Translations under genes and position numbers: made by a program
Assembly: GCA_934095845.1 (NCBI GenBank)
Contig: CAKOKS010000001.1
Location: 124,001 to 188,000 of the forward strand
Direction: 5' to 3'
Length of the DNA stretch: 64,000 bases
Source: an uncultured Bacilli bacterium
GTDB taxonomy: Bacteria; Bacillota_I; Bacilli_A; RF39; UBA660
In this document: positions 43,804-53,050 of the stretch, piece by piece
Numbering within the stretch: position 1 is the stretch's first letter
Layout: each line of letters begins with the position of its first letter
Notes under the pieces: generated by a model
What the model saw: the letters and a program-made list of their open reading frames with translations, nothing else
What the model was told of the DNA's origin: nothing
Databases searched by the model: none

Positions 43804-43832
43804 GAGACATAATATTATGTCTCTTTTTTTTT
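43804..43832 (+). terminator. Terminator after surface protein gene
   Basis: Perfect palindrome GAGACATAAT / ATTATGTCTC (43804-43823) followed by nine T. Confidence 0.9.
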
Positions 43833-43875
43833 GAATGTTTTTATTGTATACTTATAATAAGTGGAGTTGGTTAAA

Positions 43876-45573
43876 GTGCGTAAGAAAAGATTGTACATAA
43901 TAATAGTTATTACATTTATTATTGCTACTTCTATAAGTGTTTTATTATTACTTAATAGTAGTAAAATACTTAGAAATTTTAAAATAATAAGTGTAAGTAA
44001 TGAAATACATGAATATACAATTAAATTTGAACGTGTAAAAGCTGCGGTTAAATATAGAATAAATATATATGATCAAAATGATATAAAAATATTTGATGAA
44101 ACAACTACTAATACAACTGAAAAAATAACTTTAAATGATTTAGAATATGATAATACTTATTCAGTAATGGTTTATGCAATTGATAAATTAGGTGAATCTA
44201 GACCAGCTAAAAGTCCTTATACATTTAAATGGAATGAACCAAGTTTTGTTTATAACTCTAGTATTTTAAACAATGAAGATTTAATTCTTGATATAAATGG
44301 AGATTTAAAATTAAAAAAATATACAATTGAAGTAATATTTAATAATGAAGTTAAATTAAATGAAGATTTAAATGAAAACACTTATACAGTAAGTAAAAGT
44401 ATTTATGAAAATAATTCAGGAATATTAAAAGTTAATATTAAAGATAAAGATAGAATTGTAGATACAGAAACTTTTTATAATAATATGAATCCTATTACTG
44501 ATGTAACAATAACATCAATTGAGAATAATTCGATCCTTAAATATAATGATGTTTATTTAGAGATGTCAGGTGGAGATAATTCTGAAAGTACAGATATAAA
44601 AATATATGAAAATAAAAAACTTATAAAGACTAGTAATACTTTAAAGAAGAAAGTCATTTTATCTAAAAACTTATTTAAAACTGGGCTTACTTATAGAATA
44701 GAAGTTACTCCTAAAATAGGAGATTATACAAAAAGTGCAAGTGTTAGTTTTCAAATGAGTGAAAAAGAACAATTAAAACCAGTTTATATTTCTAATAATT
44801 GGACTCATGTAAAACGTGGTACTAAGATTACTTTAGCAACCCCTGATAAAAACGCGACAATTTATTATACGGTTGACGGTAATAATCCTGAAAGTTTTGG
44901 TATTCCTTATAAAGAACCAATTACTATAAATGAAAATACAGTTTTAAAAGCTGTAAGTGTTGAAGATAATAAAATTAATAGTATTGTTAAAACTTATAAT
45001 ATTAATGTAAGTGATATGCGTGAATTAAGAGTATATATAAGCCCATCTAATCAATCTAAAAACTATGGAGTTAAAGAAGCTCTTTATACAAATGAAAGAG
45101 ATGAAATGAATGATCTATCTAATTATATAGTTGAAAGACTTGAACGTTTTGGAGTAAAAATAAAAAGAAATAATTCTAGTGGTAATATTAATTTATGGTT
45201 AAAAGAAAGCAATTATTTTGGAGCTAATTTACATATTGCAATACATTCTAATGCATCAGTTGATCATACTTCTCGTGGTATTGAAACATGGATTCATAAT
45301 GAAACTAGTGATACTTATAGCCTTGCTAATAAAATTCAAGAAGATTTAGTTAGTATTTATCCTGACAAAGATGAAGAATATGCTGATCGTGGAGTAAAAT
45401 ATGCTAATGGAGCTTTAGGTGAAGTAAATGATAATTATTTGCCTTTTGGAATTTTAGTTGAAGTTGCACATCATGATTATTATGAAGATGCTTTATGGAT
45501 TATGCAAAATAAAAAATTAATTGGTTATAATATAGCTGATTCAATATTAAAATATTATCAAATTATAGAATGA
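43876..45573 (+). CDS. N-acetylmuramoyl-L-alanine amidase with FN3-like and CHB_HEX domains
   Basis: About 565 aa. Membrane anchor (about 7-28), a fibronectin-like domain (about 35-120), further beta domains, a chitobiase/hexosaminidase C-terminal-type domain (LATPDKNATIYYTVDGNNPE) and a C-terminal Amidase_3 domain with LHIAIHSNAS and a VEVAHHD zinc/catalytic region; the first zinc His region is replaced by SPSNQ, a variant known in clostridial amidases. It cleaves the stem peptide from MurNAc outside the cell. GTG 43876 chosen because TGGAG precedes it; RNA start is probably just after TATAAT at about 43851. Confidence 0.8.
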   Translation: MRKKRLYIIIVITFIIATSISVLLLLNSSKILRNFKIISVSNEIHEYTIKFERVKAAVKYRINIYDQNDIKIFDETTTNTTEKITLNDLEYDNTYSVMVYAIDKLGESRPAKSPYTFKWNEPSFVYNSSILNNEDLILDINGDLKLKKYTIEVIFNNEVKLNEDLNENTYTVSKSIYENNSGILKVNIKDKDRIVDTETFYNNMNPITDVTITSIENNSILKYNDVYLEMSGGDNSESTDIKIYENKKLIKTSNTLKKKVILSKNLFKTGLTYRIEVTPKIGDYTKSASVSFQMSEKEQLKPVYISNNWTHVKRGTKITLATPDKNATIYYTVDGNNPESFGIPYKEPITINENTVLKAVSVEDNKINSIVKTYNINVSDMRELRVYISPSNQSKNYGVKEALYTNERDEMNDLSNYIVERLERFGVKIKRNNSSGNINLWLKESNYFGANLHIAIHSNASVDHTSRGIETWIHNETSDTYSLANKIQEDLVSIYPDKDEEYADRGVKYANGALGEVNDNYLPFGILVEVAHHDYYEDALWIMQNKKLIGYNIADSILKYYQIIE

Positions 45574-45585
45574 TTTATCTACATT

Positions 45586-45625
45586 TGTCGAATCTATTGA
45601 ATGAGTAAATTAAACGTTATATAGT
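45586..45625 (+). promoter_or_regulatory. 0A boxes and sigma-A promoter of the 31-aa peptide gene
   Basis: Perfect 0A box TGTCGAA (45586-45592), then 10 bp on ATTGAAT (45596-45602), whose TTGAAT is the -35; 17 bp later TATAGT (45620-45625). Weak third box TATCTAC 10 bp upstream (45576). Confidence 0.65.
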
Positions 45626-45641
45626 TTAATTGGTGATTAAA

Positions 45642-45737
45642 ATGAAAAAGGTAAATAGAATACTTGATTCAATGATAAGTGATATCGATAAAGTGAAATT
45701 AGGGTTGTATGAAGCTTCTACTAAAAGAAAAAAGTAG
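45642..45737 (+). CDS. 31-aa basic peptide, unknown, Spo0A-box promoter
   Basis: 31 aa, amphipathic helix (NRILDSMISDIDKVKLGLYE) with a basic tail (KRKK). TTGGTGAT ribosome site 6 nt before the ATG, dedicated promoter with a perfect 0A box, and dedicated terminator, so it is a genuine transcription unit. No family recognised; small developmental peptides such as kinase inhibitors fit the context, but this is speculation. Confidence 0.6.
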   Translation: MKKVNRILDSMISDIDKVKLGLYEASTKRKK

Positions 45738-45747
45738 GAGTTTTTTT
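45715..45747 (+). terminator. Terminator of the 31-aa peptide gene
   Basis: CTTCTAC / GTAGGAG (45715-45721, 45734-45740) with one G-U, then seven T. Confidence 0.8.
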
Positions 45748-45791
45748 ATAAAATTATATTTTATTTGATATAATTGTGATAGGTGATGTAT

Positions 45792-47105
45792 GTGAAAAGA
45801 AAAATAATGAATGATCTTATAAAATGGAAAAATAATGAAGCTCATATACCATTAATTTTAAGAGGAGCAAGAGGTGTTGGTAAAACTTATATTTTGAAAG
45901 AATTTGGAGAAAAATATTATAAAAATATCGCCTATTTTAATTTTGAATCCGATAAATCTTTATATAGAATATTTGAAAATAGTAAAGATTTAGACAGCAT
46001 ACTAGAACAATTATCTTGTGTAGATGGTACAGAAATTGAAAAAGAAAATACTTTAATAATATTTGATGAAATACAAGAATGTTGGGATGCTCTTTTTGCT
46101 TTAAAATACTTTAGCAAAGAATCAAGTTATCATGTTGTTGGTGCTTGTTCATTTTATCCATTAAGAATATCACAGATTTCTTTTAATATTGCTAAAGTTC
46201 TTGCTTATGCTGATTTTTTAAATTTGTATCCAATGACTTTTAGTGAATTTTTAGTCGCTGATGGATGTGAAAATCTTGTAGAGTTTATGAAGTCTATTCA
46301 CAGCATTGAGAATATTCCCAAATTGTTTGAAGATATGTTAATTGAAAAACTTAAAATTTATTTTATAGTTGGCGGAATGCCAGAGGTTGTATATTCTTGG
46401 GTTAATGAAAAAGATATTGGTAAAGTTAATGATATTCAAAAAAATATTTTAGATTCCTATTCTAGAGATTTTTTAAAATGTACAAAAGAAAATCAAGCAA
46501 CTAAAATATCTTTGATCTGGAACGATACTCCAATGCGACTTACAAAAGAAAAGAAAAATTTTATTTATCAAGATACAGATTACGCGAATATTATAAAGGA
46601 AGAAGATGCTATTAATTGGCTTAGTGATTCACATTTAATTTATAAAATATATAATATTACAAATAATGATTTTCCTATTATAAAATATTCTGATTTAGAG
46701 GCACTTAAATTAGATGATATAAAAATATATATCAACGATATTGGACTTTTGAGAAGAATGTCAAATTTAGATAGTAGAATTATTATTGAAGGTAATAAGA
46801 TGTTTGAAGAATTTAATGGAGCTTTTACGGAAAATTATGTTTGTCATGCTTTGACCACTTTATTTGATAATTCATTAAGCTATTTTACCTTTGATAGAAA
46901 TGAAATTGATTTTGTTATTGAATATAAAAATGAAATCATTCCAATTGAGGTTAAATCAAATAAAAATAATAATAGTTTGATTAAATATAGTGATAAATAT
47001 AATTTTCATAAGTGTTTAATATTTAGTATCAATAATTTAAAAAAAGATGGTGCTATTATAAATGTTCCATTATACTTTATTGAATATATTGATAATATTT
47101 TATAA
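45792..47105 (+). CDS. AAA ATPase with DUF4143 (COG1373 family)
   Basis: About 437 aa. Walker A GARGVGKT near residue 27, Walker B TLIIFDEIQ, a winged-helix-like middle and a C-terminal DUF4143 region with the nuclease-like strand DFVIEYKNEIIPIEVKSN. Often a stand-alone stress or mobile-element-linked gene; role unknown. GTG 45792 follows AGGTG at suitable distance; ATG 45786 is an alternative. Confidence 0.85.
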   Translation: MKRKIMNDLIKWKNNEAHIPLILRGARGVGKTYILKEFGEKYYKNIAYFNFESDKSLYRIFENSKDLDSILEQLSCVDGTEIEKENTLIIFDEIQECWDALFALKYFSKESSYHVVGACSFYPLRISQISFNIAKVLAYADFLNLYPMTFSEFLVADGCENLVEFMKSIHSIENIPKLFEDMLIEKLKIYFIVGGMPEVVYSWVNEKDIGKVNDIQKNILDSYSRDFLKCTKENQATKISLIWNDTPMRLTKEKKNFIYQDTDYANIIKEEDAINWLSDSHLIYKIYNITNNDFPIIKYSDLEALKLDDIKIYINDIGLLRRMSNLDSRIIIEGNKMFEEFNGAFTENYVCHALTTLFDNSLSYFTFDRNEIDFVIEYKNEIIPIEVKSNKNNNSLIKYSDKYNFHKCLIFSINNLKKDGAIINVPLYFIEYIDNIL

Positions 47106-47119
47106 AGTATTACAACCAA

Positions 47120-47148
47120 TTGACAACAAGCTTAAAAAATAATAAAAT
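47120..47148 (+). promoter_or_regulatory. Promoter of gpsB-rnpB
   Basis: TTGACA (47120-47125), 17 bp, TAAAAT (47143-47148). Confidence 0.75.
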
Positions 47149-47182
47149 TATATTGTTAAGAAGAAAAAAATAGGGTGATATT

Positions 47183-47518
47183 ATGTATAATGAAAAAATA
47201 TTTTTAACTCCTCAAGAAATACTTGAAAAAGAGTTTAAGATTGATGCTAAAGGATATAGACCTCAAGAAGTTGATAAATTTCTTGATATGGTTATTAGAG
47301 ATTATACAGAATTTGCTAGTATTATTAAAAAGTTGAAAAGTGATAATAAATATTTAGCAGAAGATAATGAGAAATTAAAAACTGAATACCGTAAGCTAAA
47401 AAATATTATTGATTCTGCTGAAGGAAATAGTTCTTCAAGTAATAGTAATTATAATAATATTGATCTTCTTAAAAGAATTAGCAATTTAGAAAAAGTTGTA
47501 TATGGAAAAGATGAATAA
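47183..47518 (+). CDS. gpsB: Cell-cycle protein GpsB (DivIVA-like)
   Basis: 111 aa. N-terminal DivIVA domain with LTPQEILEKEF, GYRPQEVDKFLDMV, then a coiled coil (about 45-78) and a Ser/Asn linker before a short C-terminal trimer region (LLKRISNLEKVV). GpsB shuttles penicillin-binding proteins between septum and side wall and interacts with PrkC-type kinases. Directly upstream of rnpB as in Bacillus. Confidence 0.93.
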   Translation: MYNEKIFLTPQEILEKEFKIDAKGYRPQEVDKFLDMVIRDYTEFASIIKKLKSDNKYLAEDNEKLKTEYRKLKNIIDSAEGNSSSSNSNYNNIDLLKRISNLEKVVYGKDE

Positions 47519-47520
47519 AT

Positions 47521-47866
47521 AATATCTAGGTAAACGCGGCATATAATTATGTTGAGGAAAGTCCATGCTCGCACTAACCTGTGATGGTAGTAGTGTTCAT
47601 GCCGAGGGAACAAATAACCGAGGGTAAGTTTTTAACTTAACGGCTCTGAAATAACCTTAAATGGTTAAATTAGGTATAAAAGTGCCAAAGAGACGAGTAC
47701 ATTTGGAAACGAATGTAGTGGAACGTGGTAAACCCCATGAGCGAGAAACCCAAAATTGGTAGGGGAGTCTTTAGAAACAAATTAAGAAGGGACTAAAGGA
47801 CAGTAATGTAGATAAATGTTTACCGCCTAGAAATAGGTACAGAACATGGCTTATAAGATATTTTTT
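47521..47866 (+). ncRNA. rnpB: RNase P RNA, bacillary type B
   Basis: Conserved block GAGGAAAGTCCATGCTCGCA near the 5' end, GTAGTGTTCATGCC, the GTGGAACGTGGTAAACCCC core and GAGCGAGAAACCCAAA follow in order, and ACATGGCTTATAAGA ends it. P1 pairs AATATCT (47521) with AGATATT (47856). The blocks match the Bacillus type B RNA rather than type A. Catalytic RNA that matures tRNA 5' ends. Confidence 0.95.
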
Positions 47867-47890
47867 ATTTAATTAAAAGGATGTGGTACT

Positions 47891-48361
47891 GTGATAGAAG
47901 CAGGCTTGTCTTTAAAAAGTACAAGGGAAAAATCTGGAGTTTCTATTGAAGAAGCAAGCCAGGATTTAAACATTCCAGTTTTATTTTTAGAACAAATTGA
48001 ATCTGGAGCAGTTGGAGCTTTTGAAGATATATATGAACTTAAGAATATGATGCTAGAATATGCTAAATACTTAGGCTTAAATACTGATGATATCATTCTT
48101 AAATTTAATGAATATATGTTTGATTATACAAGCAAGATTCCTATGGATGAAATAGAAAAAGCAATGAAAGAAAAAGAAAAAGAAAAAACACCTGAAGAAG
48201 AAATATTTTCTCCATATACAAGAATAGAAGAAAAAGAAAAAAGTTTACCTTATATAATATCGGCTATAGTTATAATAGTATTAGTTGTTTTAGTACTTAT
48301 TTGGAGCATAAAACAAATTACTGTTAATGGAACACATGATATTATTGGTTTTTTAGGATAG
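47891..48361 (+). CDS. RodZ-like HTH membrane protein, short form
   Basis: 156 aa. HTH_25 domain (LKSTREKSGVSIEEASQDLNIP, in a longer stretch to about residue 75), a charged juxtamembrane segment and one helix (about 120-142). The extracellular DUF4115 domain of RodZ is missing; only about 15 residues follow the helix. RodZ couples MreB to the wall machinery. Position before pgsA-recA is conserved in Firmicutes. GTG start after AAAAGGATG. Confidence 0.82.
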   Translation: MIEAGLSLKSTREKSGVSIEEASQDLNIPVLFLEQIESGAVGAFEDIYELKNMMLEYAKYLGLNTDDIILKFNEYMFDYTSKIPMDEIEKAMKEKEKEKTPEEEIFSPYTRIEEKEKSLPYIISAIVIIVLVVLVLIWSIKQITVNGTHDIIGFLG

Positions 48362-48371
48362 GAGAATTTTT

Positions 48372-48965
48372 ATGAATTTACCAAATAAAATTACAATGGC
48401 AAGAATTGTTCTTTCAATATTGCTACTTATATTATTAATATTTCCATTTAATTTATGTGGAATAGAATTTCCAACATATGAATTATTTGGAACTATAAAT
48501 GTTAATTTATTATATATTATTGGTGGTGTTATCTTTTTAGTAGCATCTTTAACTGACTTTATGGATGGTAATATTGCTAGAAAGAAAAAATTAGTTACTG
48601 ATTTTGGAAAAGTAATGGACGCTATTGCTGATAAAGTTTTAGTTAATGGTGTATTAGTTGTGCTTGCATGTAATGGACTTATTAGTAAAGTTATACCAGT
48701 TATAATTATTACTAGAGATATCTTTGTTGATTCAATTAAAATGGTTGCTGGAAGTAAAGGTAAAGCTGTTGGAGCATCAATGCTTGGAAAATTAAAAACT
48801 ATATGTATGATGAGTGGTTTAACATTAACTTTCTTCTATAATATTCCATTTGAATTAATTGGTTTAGATGTTGCTAATGGACTTTTATATATAGCATGTG
48901 TATTATCAATAATAAGTGGAGTTCAATATTATTTAGTTAATAAAGAAGCATTTAAGGAAAAATAG
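48372..48965 (+). CDS. pgsA: CDP-diacylglycerol-glycerol-3-phosphate 3-phosphatidyltransferase
   Basis: 197 aa membrane enzyme of phosphatidylglycerol synthesis. The CDP-alcohol phosphotransferase motif DGNIARKKKLVTDFGKVMD (DG..AR...G...D) is intact; four or five helices. 10 bp after the RodZ-like gene, with GGAGAA site. Confidence 0.95.
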   Translation: MNLPNKITMARIVLSILLLILLIFPFNLCGIEFPTYELFGTINVNLLYIIGGVIFLVASLTDFMDGNIARKKKLVTDFGKVMDAIADKVLVNGVLVVLACNGLISKVIPVIIITRDIFVDSIKMVAGSKGKAVGASMLGKLKTICMMSGLTLTFFYNIPFELIGLDVANGLLYIACVLSIISGVQYYLVNKEAFKEK

Positions 48966-48966
48966 A

Positions 48967-48994
48967 GAGTTGCAGTAAAATGTAACTTTTTTTA
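48967..48994 (+). terminator. Terminator after pgsA
   Basis: AGTTGCA / TGTAACT with one G-U and a T run. Confidence 0.65.
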
Positions 48995-49016
48995 TTTATA
49001 TACAGATTTTTAAAAT

Positions 49017-49068
49017 TGTACATTTGTTCGAAAAAAATATTGACTTTTATTTTTATAATTGGTAAGAT
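49017..49068 (+). promoter_or_regulatory. recA: LexA (SOS) box and promoter of recA
   Basis: TGTACATTTGTTCG (49017-49030) matches the Gram-positive SOS box CGAACRNRYGTTCG at 11 of 14 positions. It abuts the promoter TTGACT (49040-49045), 17 bp, TAAGAT (49063-49068). Confidence 0.6.
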
Positions 49069-49101
49069 GTTTATGTAAGGAAGATTAGATAAGGAGATCG
49101 T

Positions 49102-50121
49102 ATGAAAAAAGTAGATACAACAAATCAAGATAAAGATAAAGCCTTAGAACAAGTAATGGCTGAAATAGAAAAACAATTTGGTAAAGGAGCAATAATGAAA
49201 CTGGGAGAAGAAACTCATTATGAGATTGAGACAACTCCATCAGGATCACTTGGATTAGATATTGCTCTTGGAGCAGGTGGTTTTCCAAAAGGAAGAATTA
49301 TAGAAGTATATGGACCTGAATCAAGTGGTAAAACAACTATTGCTTTACAAGCGGTAGCAGAAGTTCAAAAACGTGGTGGTCGTGCTGCATTTATTGATGC
49401 TGAACATGCTTTAGATCCAATTTATGCTAAAAATTTAGGAGTAAATATTGACGAACTTTTATTAAGTCAACCAGATACTGGAGAACAAGCTTTAGAAATA
49501 TGTGAAGCATTAGTTAGAAGTAATGCCGTATCAATAGTAGTAATTGACTCAGTTGCTGCTCTTGTTCCTCAAGCAGAAATAGAAGGTGAAATGGGAGATA
49601 GTCATGTTGGTCTTCAAGCAAGACTTATGAGTCAAGCGTTAAGAAAATTATCAGGTATTATAAATAAAACTAATACAACTGCTATATTCATTAATCAGTT
49701 GCGTGAAAAAGTTGGAGTATTATTTGGTAATCCAGAAACTACTCCAGGTGGAAGAGCATTAAAATTCTATGCTTCTGTAAGACTTGATGTTAGACGTGGA
49801 GAGCAAATTAAATTAGGAGATTCAGTTATTGGAAATAAAACTAATATTAAAGTTGTTAAAAATAAAATTGCCCCTCCATTTAAAGTTGCAACAGTTGATA
49901 TTATGTATGGTGAGGGCGTAAGTCATGTTGGTGAACTTGTTGATATTGCAAGTGATTTGGGAATTATGGATAAAAGTGGTGCTTGGTATTCATATAATGG
50001 CGAAAAAATTGGTCAAGGAAGAGAAAATACTAAAATATTCTTAAAGAATAATCCTGACATTGCTTATGAAATTGAAAATCAAATTAGAGAACATTATGGT
50101 TTTAAACCAATTGGTGAGTAG
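49102..50121 (+). CDS. recA: Recombinase RecA
   Basis: 339 aa. GKGAIMKLG, Walker [31 protein letters not shown] and [10 protein letters not shown] are canonical. The C-terminus is shorter and less acidic than in E. coli. Catalyses strand exchange and LexA cleavage. Own promoter with a LexA-like box. AAGGAGAT site. Confidence 0.98.
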   Translation: MKKVDTTNQDKDKALEQVMAEIEKQFGKGAIMKLGEETHYEIETTPSGSLGLDIALGAGGFPKGRIIEVYGPESSGKTTIALQAVAEVQKRGGRAAFIDAEHALDPIYAKNLGVNIDELLLSQPDTGEQALEICEALVRSNAVSIVVIDSVAALVPQAEIEGEMGDSHVGLQARLMSQALRKLSGIINKTNTTAIFINQLREKVGVLFGNPETTPGGRALKFYASVRLDVRRGEQIKLGDSVIGNKTNIKVVKNKIAPPFKVATVDIMYGEGVSHVGELVDIASDLGIMDKSGAWYSYNGEKIGQGRENTKIFLKNNPDIAYEIENQIREHYGFKPIGE

Positions 50122-50138
50122 AAATACTCACTTTTTTT
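50114..50138 (+). terminator. Terminator after recA
   Basis: GTGAGTA / TACTCAC (50114-50120, 50125-50131), GAAA loop, T run; overlaps the stop. Confidence 0.92.
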
Positions 50139-50227
50139 ATCTTGTAAAAAACTTGATTCTATCTTATAATTAATGTATAGATGAGTTTATATAATTATCT
50201 ATAAAAATAGAAGGAGTGTTAAAACAC

Positions 50228-51775
50228 ATGGATACTATAAGTATAGTTACACTTCTTATTGGTCTTGTTGCCGGTGGTTTAGTTACCTTTTTAATAGTTG
50301 TATTTACAGGTGCTGGTGCAGGAAAAAAAGCTGAAAAATTATTAAATGAAGCTAAAAAAGAAGCTGATAAACATAAAAGAGATAGTTTATTAGAATTAAA
50401 AGAAGAAAGTTTCAAGTTAAAACAAGAAACTGATAAAGAAATAAAAGAAAGAAAAGCAGAAATTACTCAAAGTGAAGAAAGACTTTTACAAAGAGAACAA
50501 TCTTTGGATAAAAGAGAAGAAATGTTACAAAACAGAGATAATATGCTTGAACAAAAAGATAATAATTTAAGTGCTTTACAAAAACAAGTCCAAGAGAAGG
50601 AAAGTAAAATGGACGATCTTCTTAAGGAAGAAATGGAAAAGTTAGAAACAATTGCTAAGTTTTCTAAAGAAAAAGCGCATGATATGATCATGCAAAGAGT
50701 AGAAAGCAGTATGGAAGTAGAGATAGCTGAGTTTATCAAAGAAAAAGAGGCCGAAGCTAAACTAGAAGTTGATAATAAAGCTAAAAATTTACTTGTTAAT
50801 TCAATGGAAAAATATTCTAATGATGTTACAAATATTCAAACTGTTTCAACAATTAATTTACCTAATGATGATATGAAAGGTAGACTTATTGGAAGAGAAG
50901 GTAGAAATATACGTACTATTGAAGCGGTTACAGGGGTTGATTTAATAATTGATGATACACCTGAGGCAATAGTAGTTTCTTCATTTGATCCATTTAGAAG
51001 AGAAATTGCTAAACAAACAATTGAAACTTTAATTAAAGATGGAAGAATTCATCCAACAAGAATTGAAGAAATATATGATAAAACTTGTAATGATATGAAT
51101 ACAAGAGTAACGGAAATTGGAAAAGAAGCTGTTTATAATTTGGGATTATCTAAAATGGATCCTGAACTTGTTAATTTAATTGGTAAATTAAACTTTAGAA
51201 CCAGTTATGGTCAAAATGCGTTACAACATTCTGTTGAAGTTGCTAACCTTTGTGGAATAATGGCTGGAGAACTAGGAGAAAATGTTCTTCTTGCTAAAAG
51301 AGCTGGACTTTTACATGATATTGGAAAAGCTATAGACTTTGAAGTTGAAGGAAGCCATGTAGAAATTGGTGTGGAAATTGCCAAAAAATATCATGAAGAT
51401 CCTGTTGTTATAAATGCAATTCATTCTCACCATGGAGATACTGAGCAAACAAGTATTATTTCTTGTTTAGTTCAAATCGCAGATACAATGAGTGCTGCAA
51501 GACCTGGTGCTAGAAATGACTCGATGGAAAACTATGTTAAACGTTTAGAACAATTGGAAAATATTGGTAACTCATTTGATGGAGTCGAAAAAAGTTATGC
51601 AATGCAAGCTGGTCGTGAAATTCGTGTGTTAGTTAAACCAGATGAAGTTGATGATTTAAAAAGCTTTAAAATTGCAAGAGAAATTAAAGAAAAAATTGAA
51701 GATGAAATGCAATATCCTGGTACAATTAAAATTACAGTTATTAGAGAAACTAGGGTTCAAGAAGAAGCAAAATAA
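50228..51775 (+). CDS. rny: Ribonuclease Y
   Basis: About 515 aa. N-terminal helix (about 5-28), long coiled coil (30-190), KH domain with GRLIGREGRNIRTIEAVTGV, and HD domain with QNALQHSVEVA and LLHDIGKAID. Membrane-anchored endonuclease that starts mRNA decay. ATG 50228 is used; GTG 50216 in the same frame coincides with the AAGGAG site. Confidence 0.96.
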   Translation: MDTISIVTLLIGLVAGGLVTFLIVVFTGAGAGKKAEKLLNEAKKEADKHKRDSLLELKEESFKLKQETDKEIKERKAEITQSEERLLQREQSLDKREEMLQNRDNMLEQKDNNLSALQKQVQEKESKMDDLLKEEMEKLETIAKFSKEKAHDMIMQRVESSMEVEIAEFIKEKEAEAKLEVDNKAKNLLVNSMEKYSNDVTNIQTVSTINLPNDDMKGRLIGREGRNIRTIEAVTGVDLIIDDTPEAIVVSSFDPFRREIAKQTIETLIKDGRIHPTRIEEIYDKTCNDMNTRVTEIGKEAVYNLGLSKMDPELVNLIGKLNFRTSYGQNALQHSVEVANLCGIMAGELGENVLLAKRAGLLHDIGKAIDFEVEGSHVEIGVEIAKKYHEDPVVINAIHSHHGDTEQTSIISCLVQIADTMSAARPGARNDSMENYVKRLEQLENIGNSFDGVEKSYAMQAGREIRVLVKPDEVDDLKSFKIAREIKEKIEDEMQYPGTIKITVIRETRVQEEAK

Positions 51776-51788
51776 AGCTTCTTTTTTT
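51762..51788 (+). terminator. Terminator after rny
   Basis: AAGAAGC / GCTTCTT (51762-51768, 51777-51783), A-rich loop, T run. Confidence 0.85.
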
Positions 51789-51791
51789 CAT

Positions 51792-51823
51792 AAAAAAATT
51801 AGCTTTTATTTTGCTAATTTTTT
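51792..51823. terminator. Bidirectional terminator between rny and dgt
   Basis: AAAAATTAGC / GCTAATTTTT (51794-51803, 51813-51822); A and T runs on both sides. Confidence 0.8.
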
Positions 51824-52924
51824 ATATTGTTTTAAAAAATATTCATCAGTCATTCCAGCAACGAAATCAATTACTTTTCTTTCATCGCTTGTGTTTTCTA
51901 AATAGGATTTACTCATATCTTTTAAAAAGTCTTTATAGATAATTGACTTAGTATTTTTGTTTTTTATTTGTTCTAAAAAGTGATTAAATATTTGATAAAA
52001 GCCATCTTTTAAATATTTTTGAGTATCTTCATGCATTGATTTGGAATAAATATTTTTGTAGTTAAAATCTTTTAAATCCTTAATAGCTTTATATACTTTT
52101 GGTGACATAGATATGTAGTTTTTATTTATTGAATTTTCTATTATATCTATAATAATAGTATTAACAATATCTTTATTACTACTTCCTAATATATCTTTAA
52201 TACTTTTTGGTAAATCGTTTATATCAAAAACGTTAAGTCTAATTGCATCTTCAATATCACGACCTAAATAAGCAATTATATCGCTTATTCTAACAACACA
52301 ACCTTCTAAAGTCATAGGTATTAAATTTTTAGAAGCATCTTTATTTTTATAACAATCTTCATATTGAGTTAAAAATTCTTCTTTAGTTTTTCTTACTGGT
52401 CTATATTCATTTTGAACTAATTCACCATTATGACAAAGAAATATATCTAAAACTTGAATAGTTAAATTATGACCTTTACCATGATTTTCTACATACATCA
52501 TATTTCTTACTGATTGAACATTATGCATAAAATAGCCTTCATTATGTTTTAAAGATATTTCATTTAAAACAGATTCTCCAAAATGACCAAATGGGGTATG
52601 ACCTAAATCATGACCTAAGGCTCCTGCTTCAATTAAATCTTCATTTAAAGAAAGAGCTCTTCCAATAGTCCTTGCAACTTTACTAACAAGTTGAACGTGT
52701 ATCATTCTTGTTGAAACATGATCATTATTGGATTTTGTAAATACTTGGGTTTTATTTATATATCTTGAATAATTCATGCTATGAATAATTTTGTCAATGT
52801 CTCTAAAGTATTCAGGTCTAATATCAGTTTTATCATAATTATTAAACCTTACTGCATCTTTATTAAAAGCAGCATATTTTTTGTATTCTTTTTCATGTTT
52901 TAACATAATTTTTTTTATATTCAT
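51806..52924 (-). CDS. dgt: Deoxyguanosinetriphosphate triphosphohydrolase-like (HD) protein
   Basis: 372 aa. HD-domain motifs in order: RMIHVQLVSKVARTIGRAL, AGALGHDLGHTPFGHFGE, VRISDIIAYLGRDIEDAI. dGTPase family that hydrolyses dNTPs to nucleoside and tripolyphosphate. The RxLTH-type N-terminal signature reads TRMIHV here. A short relative of E. coli Dgt, like many Firmicute members. Confidence 0.85.
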   Translation of the reverse strand: MNIKKIMLKHEKEYKKYAAFNKDAVRFNNYDKTDIRPEYFRDIDKIIHSMNYSRYINKTQVFTKSNNDHVSTRMIHVQLVSKVARTIGRALSLNEDLIEAGALGHDLGHTPFGHFGESVLNEISLKHNEGYFMHNVQSVRNMMYVENHGKGHNLTIQVLDIFLCHNGELVQNEYRPVRKTKEEFLTQYEDCYKNKDASKNLIPMTLEGCVVRISDIIAYLGRDIEDAIRLNVFDINDLPKSIKDILGSSNKDIVNTIIIDIIENSINKNYISMSPKVYKAIKDLKDFNYKNIYSKSMHEDTQKYLKDGFYQIFNHFLEQIKNKNTKSIIYKDFLKDMSKSYLENTSDERKVIDFVAGMTDEYFLKQYKKLAK

Positions 52925-53007
52925 GATATCACCTGAGTAGATTATATCATGTTTAAATAGAATACTAATAAATTTTCTAATGGAAATGATAATTAAAAAT
53001 TAAATTC

Positions 53008-53050
53008 AAAAAAATCAATGAATTTTTTTTATTCAAATTCCTTGATTTTT
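53008..53050 (-). terminator. Terminator of ABC importer operon (minus strand)
   Basis: On the plus strand AAATCAA (53012) pairs with TTGATTT (53042) and GAAT (53020) with ATTC (53037); the A run to the left is the T tail on the minus strand. Confidence 0.6.
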
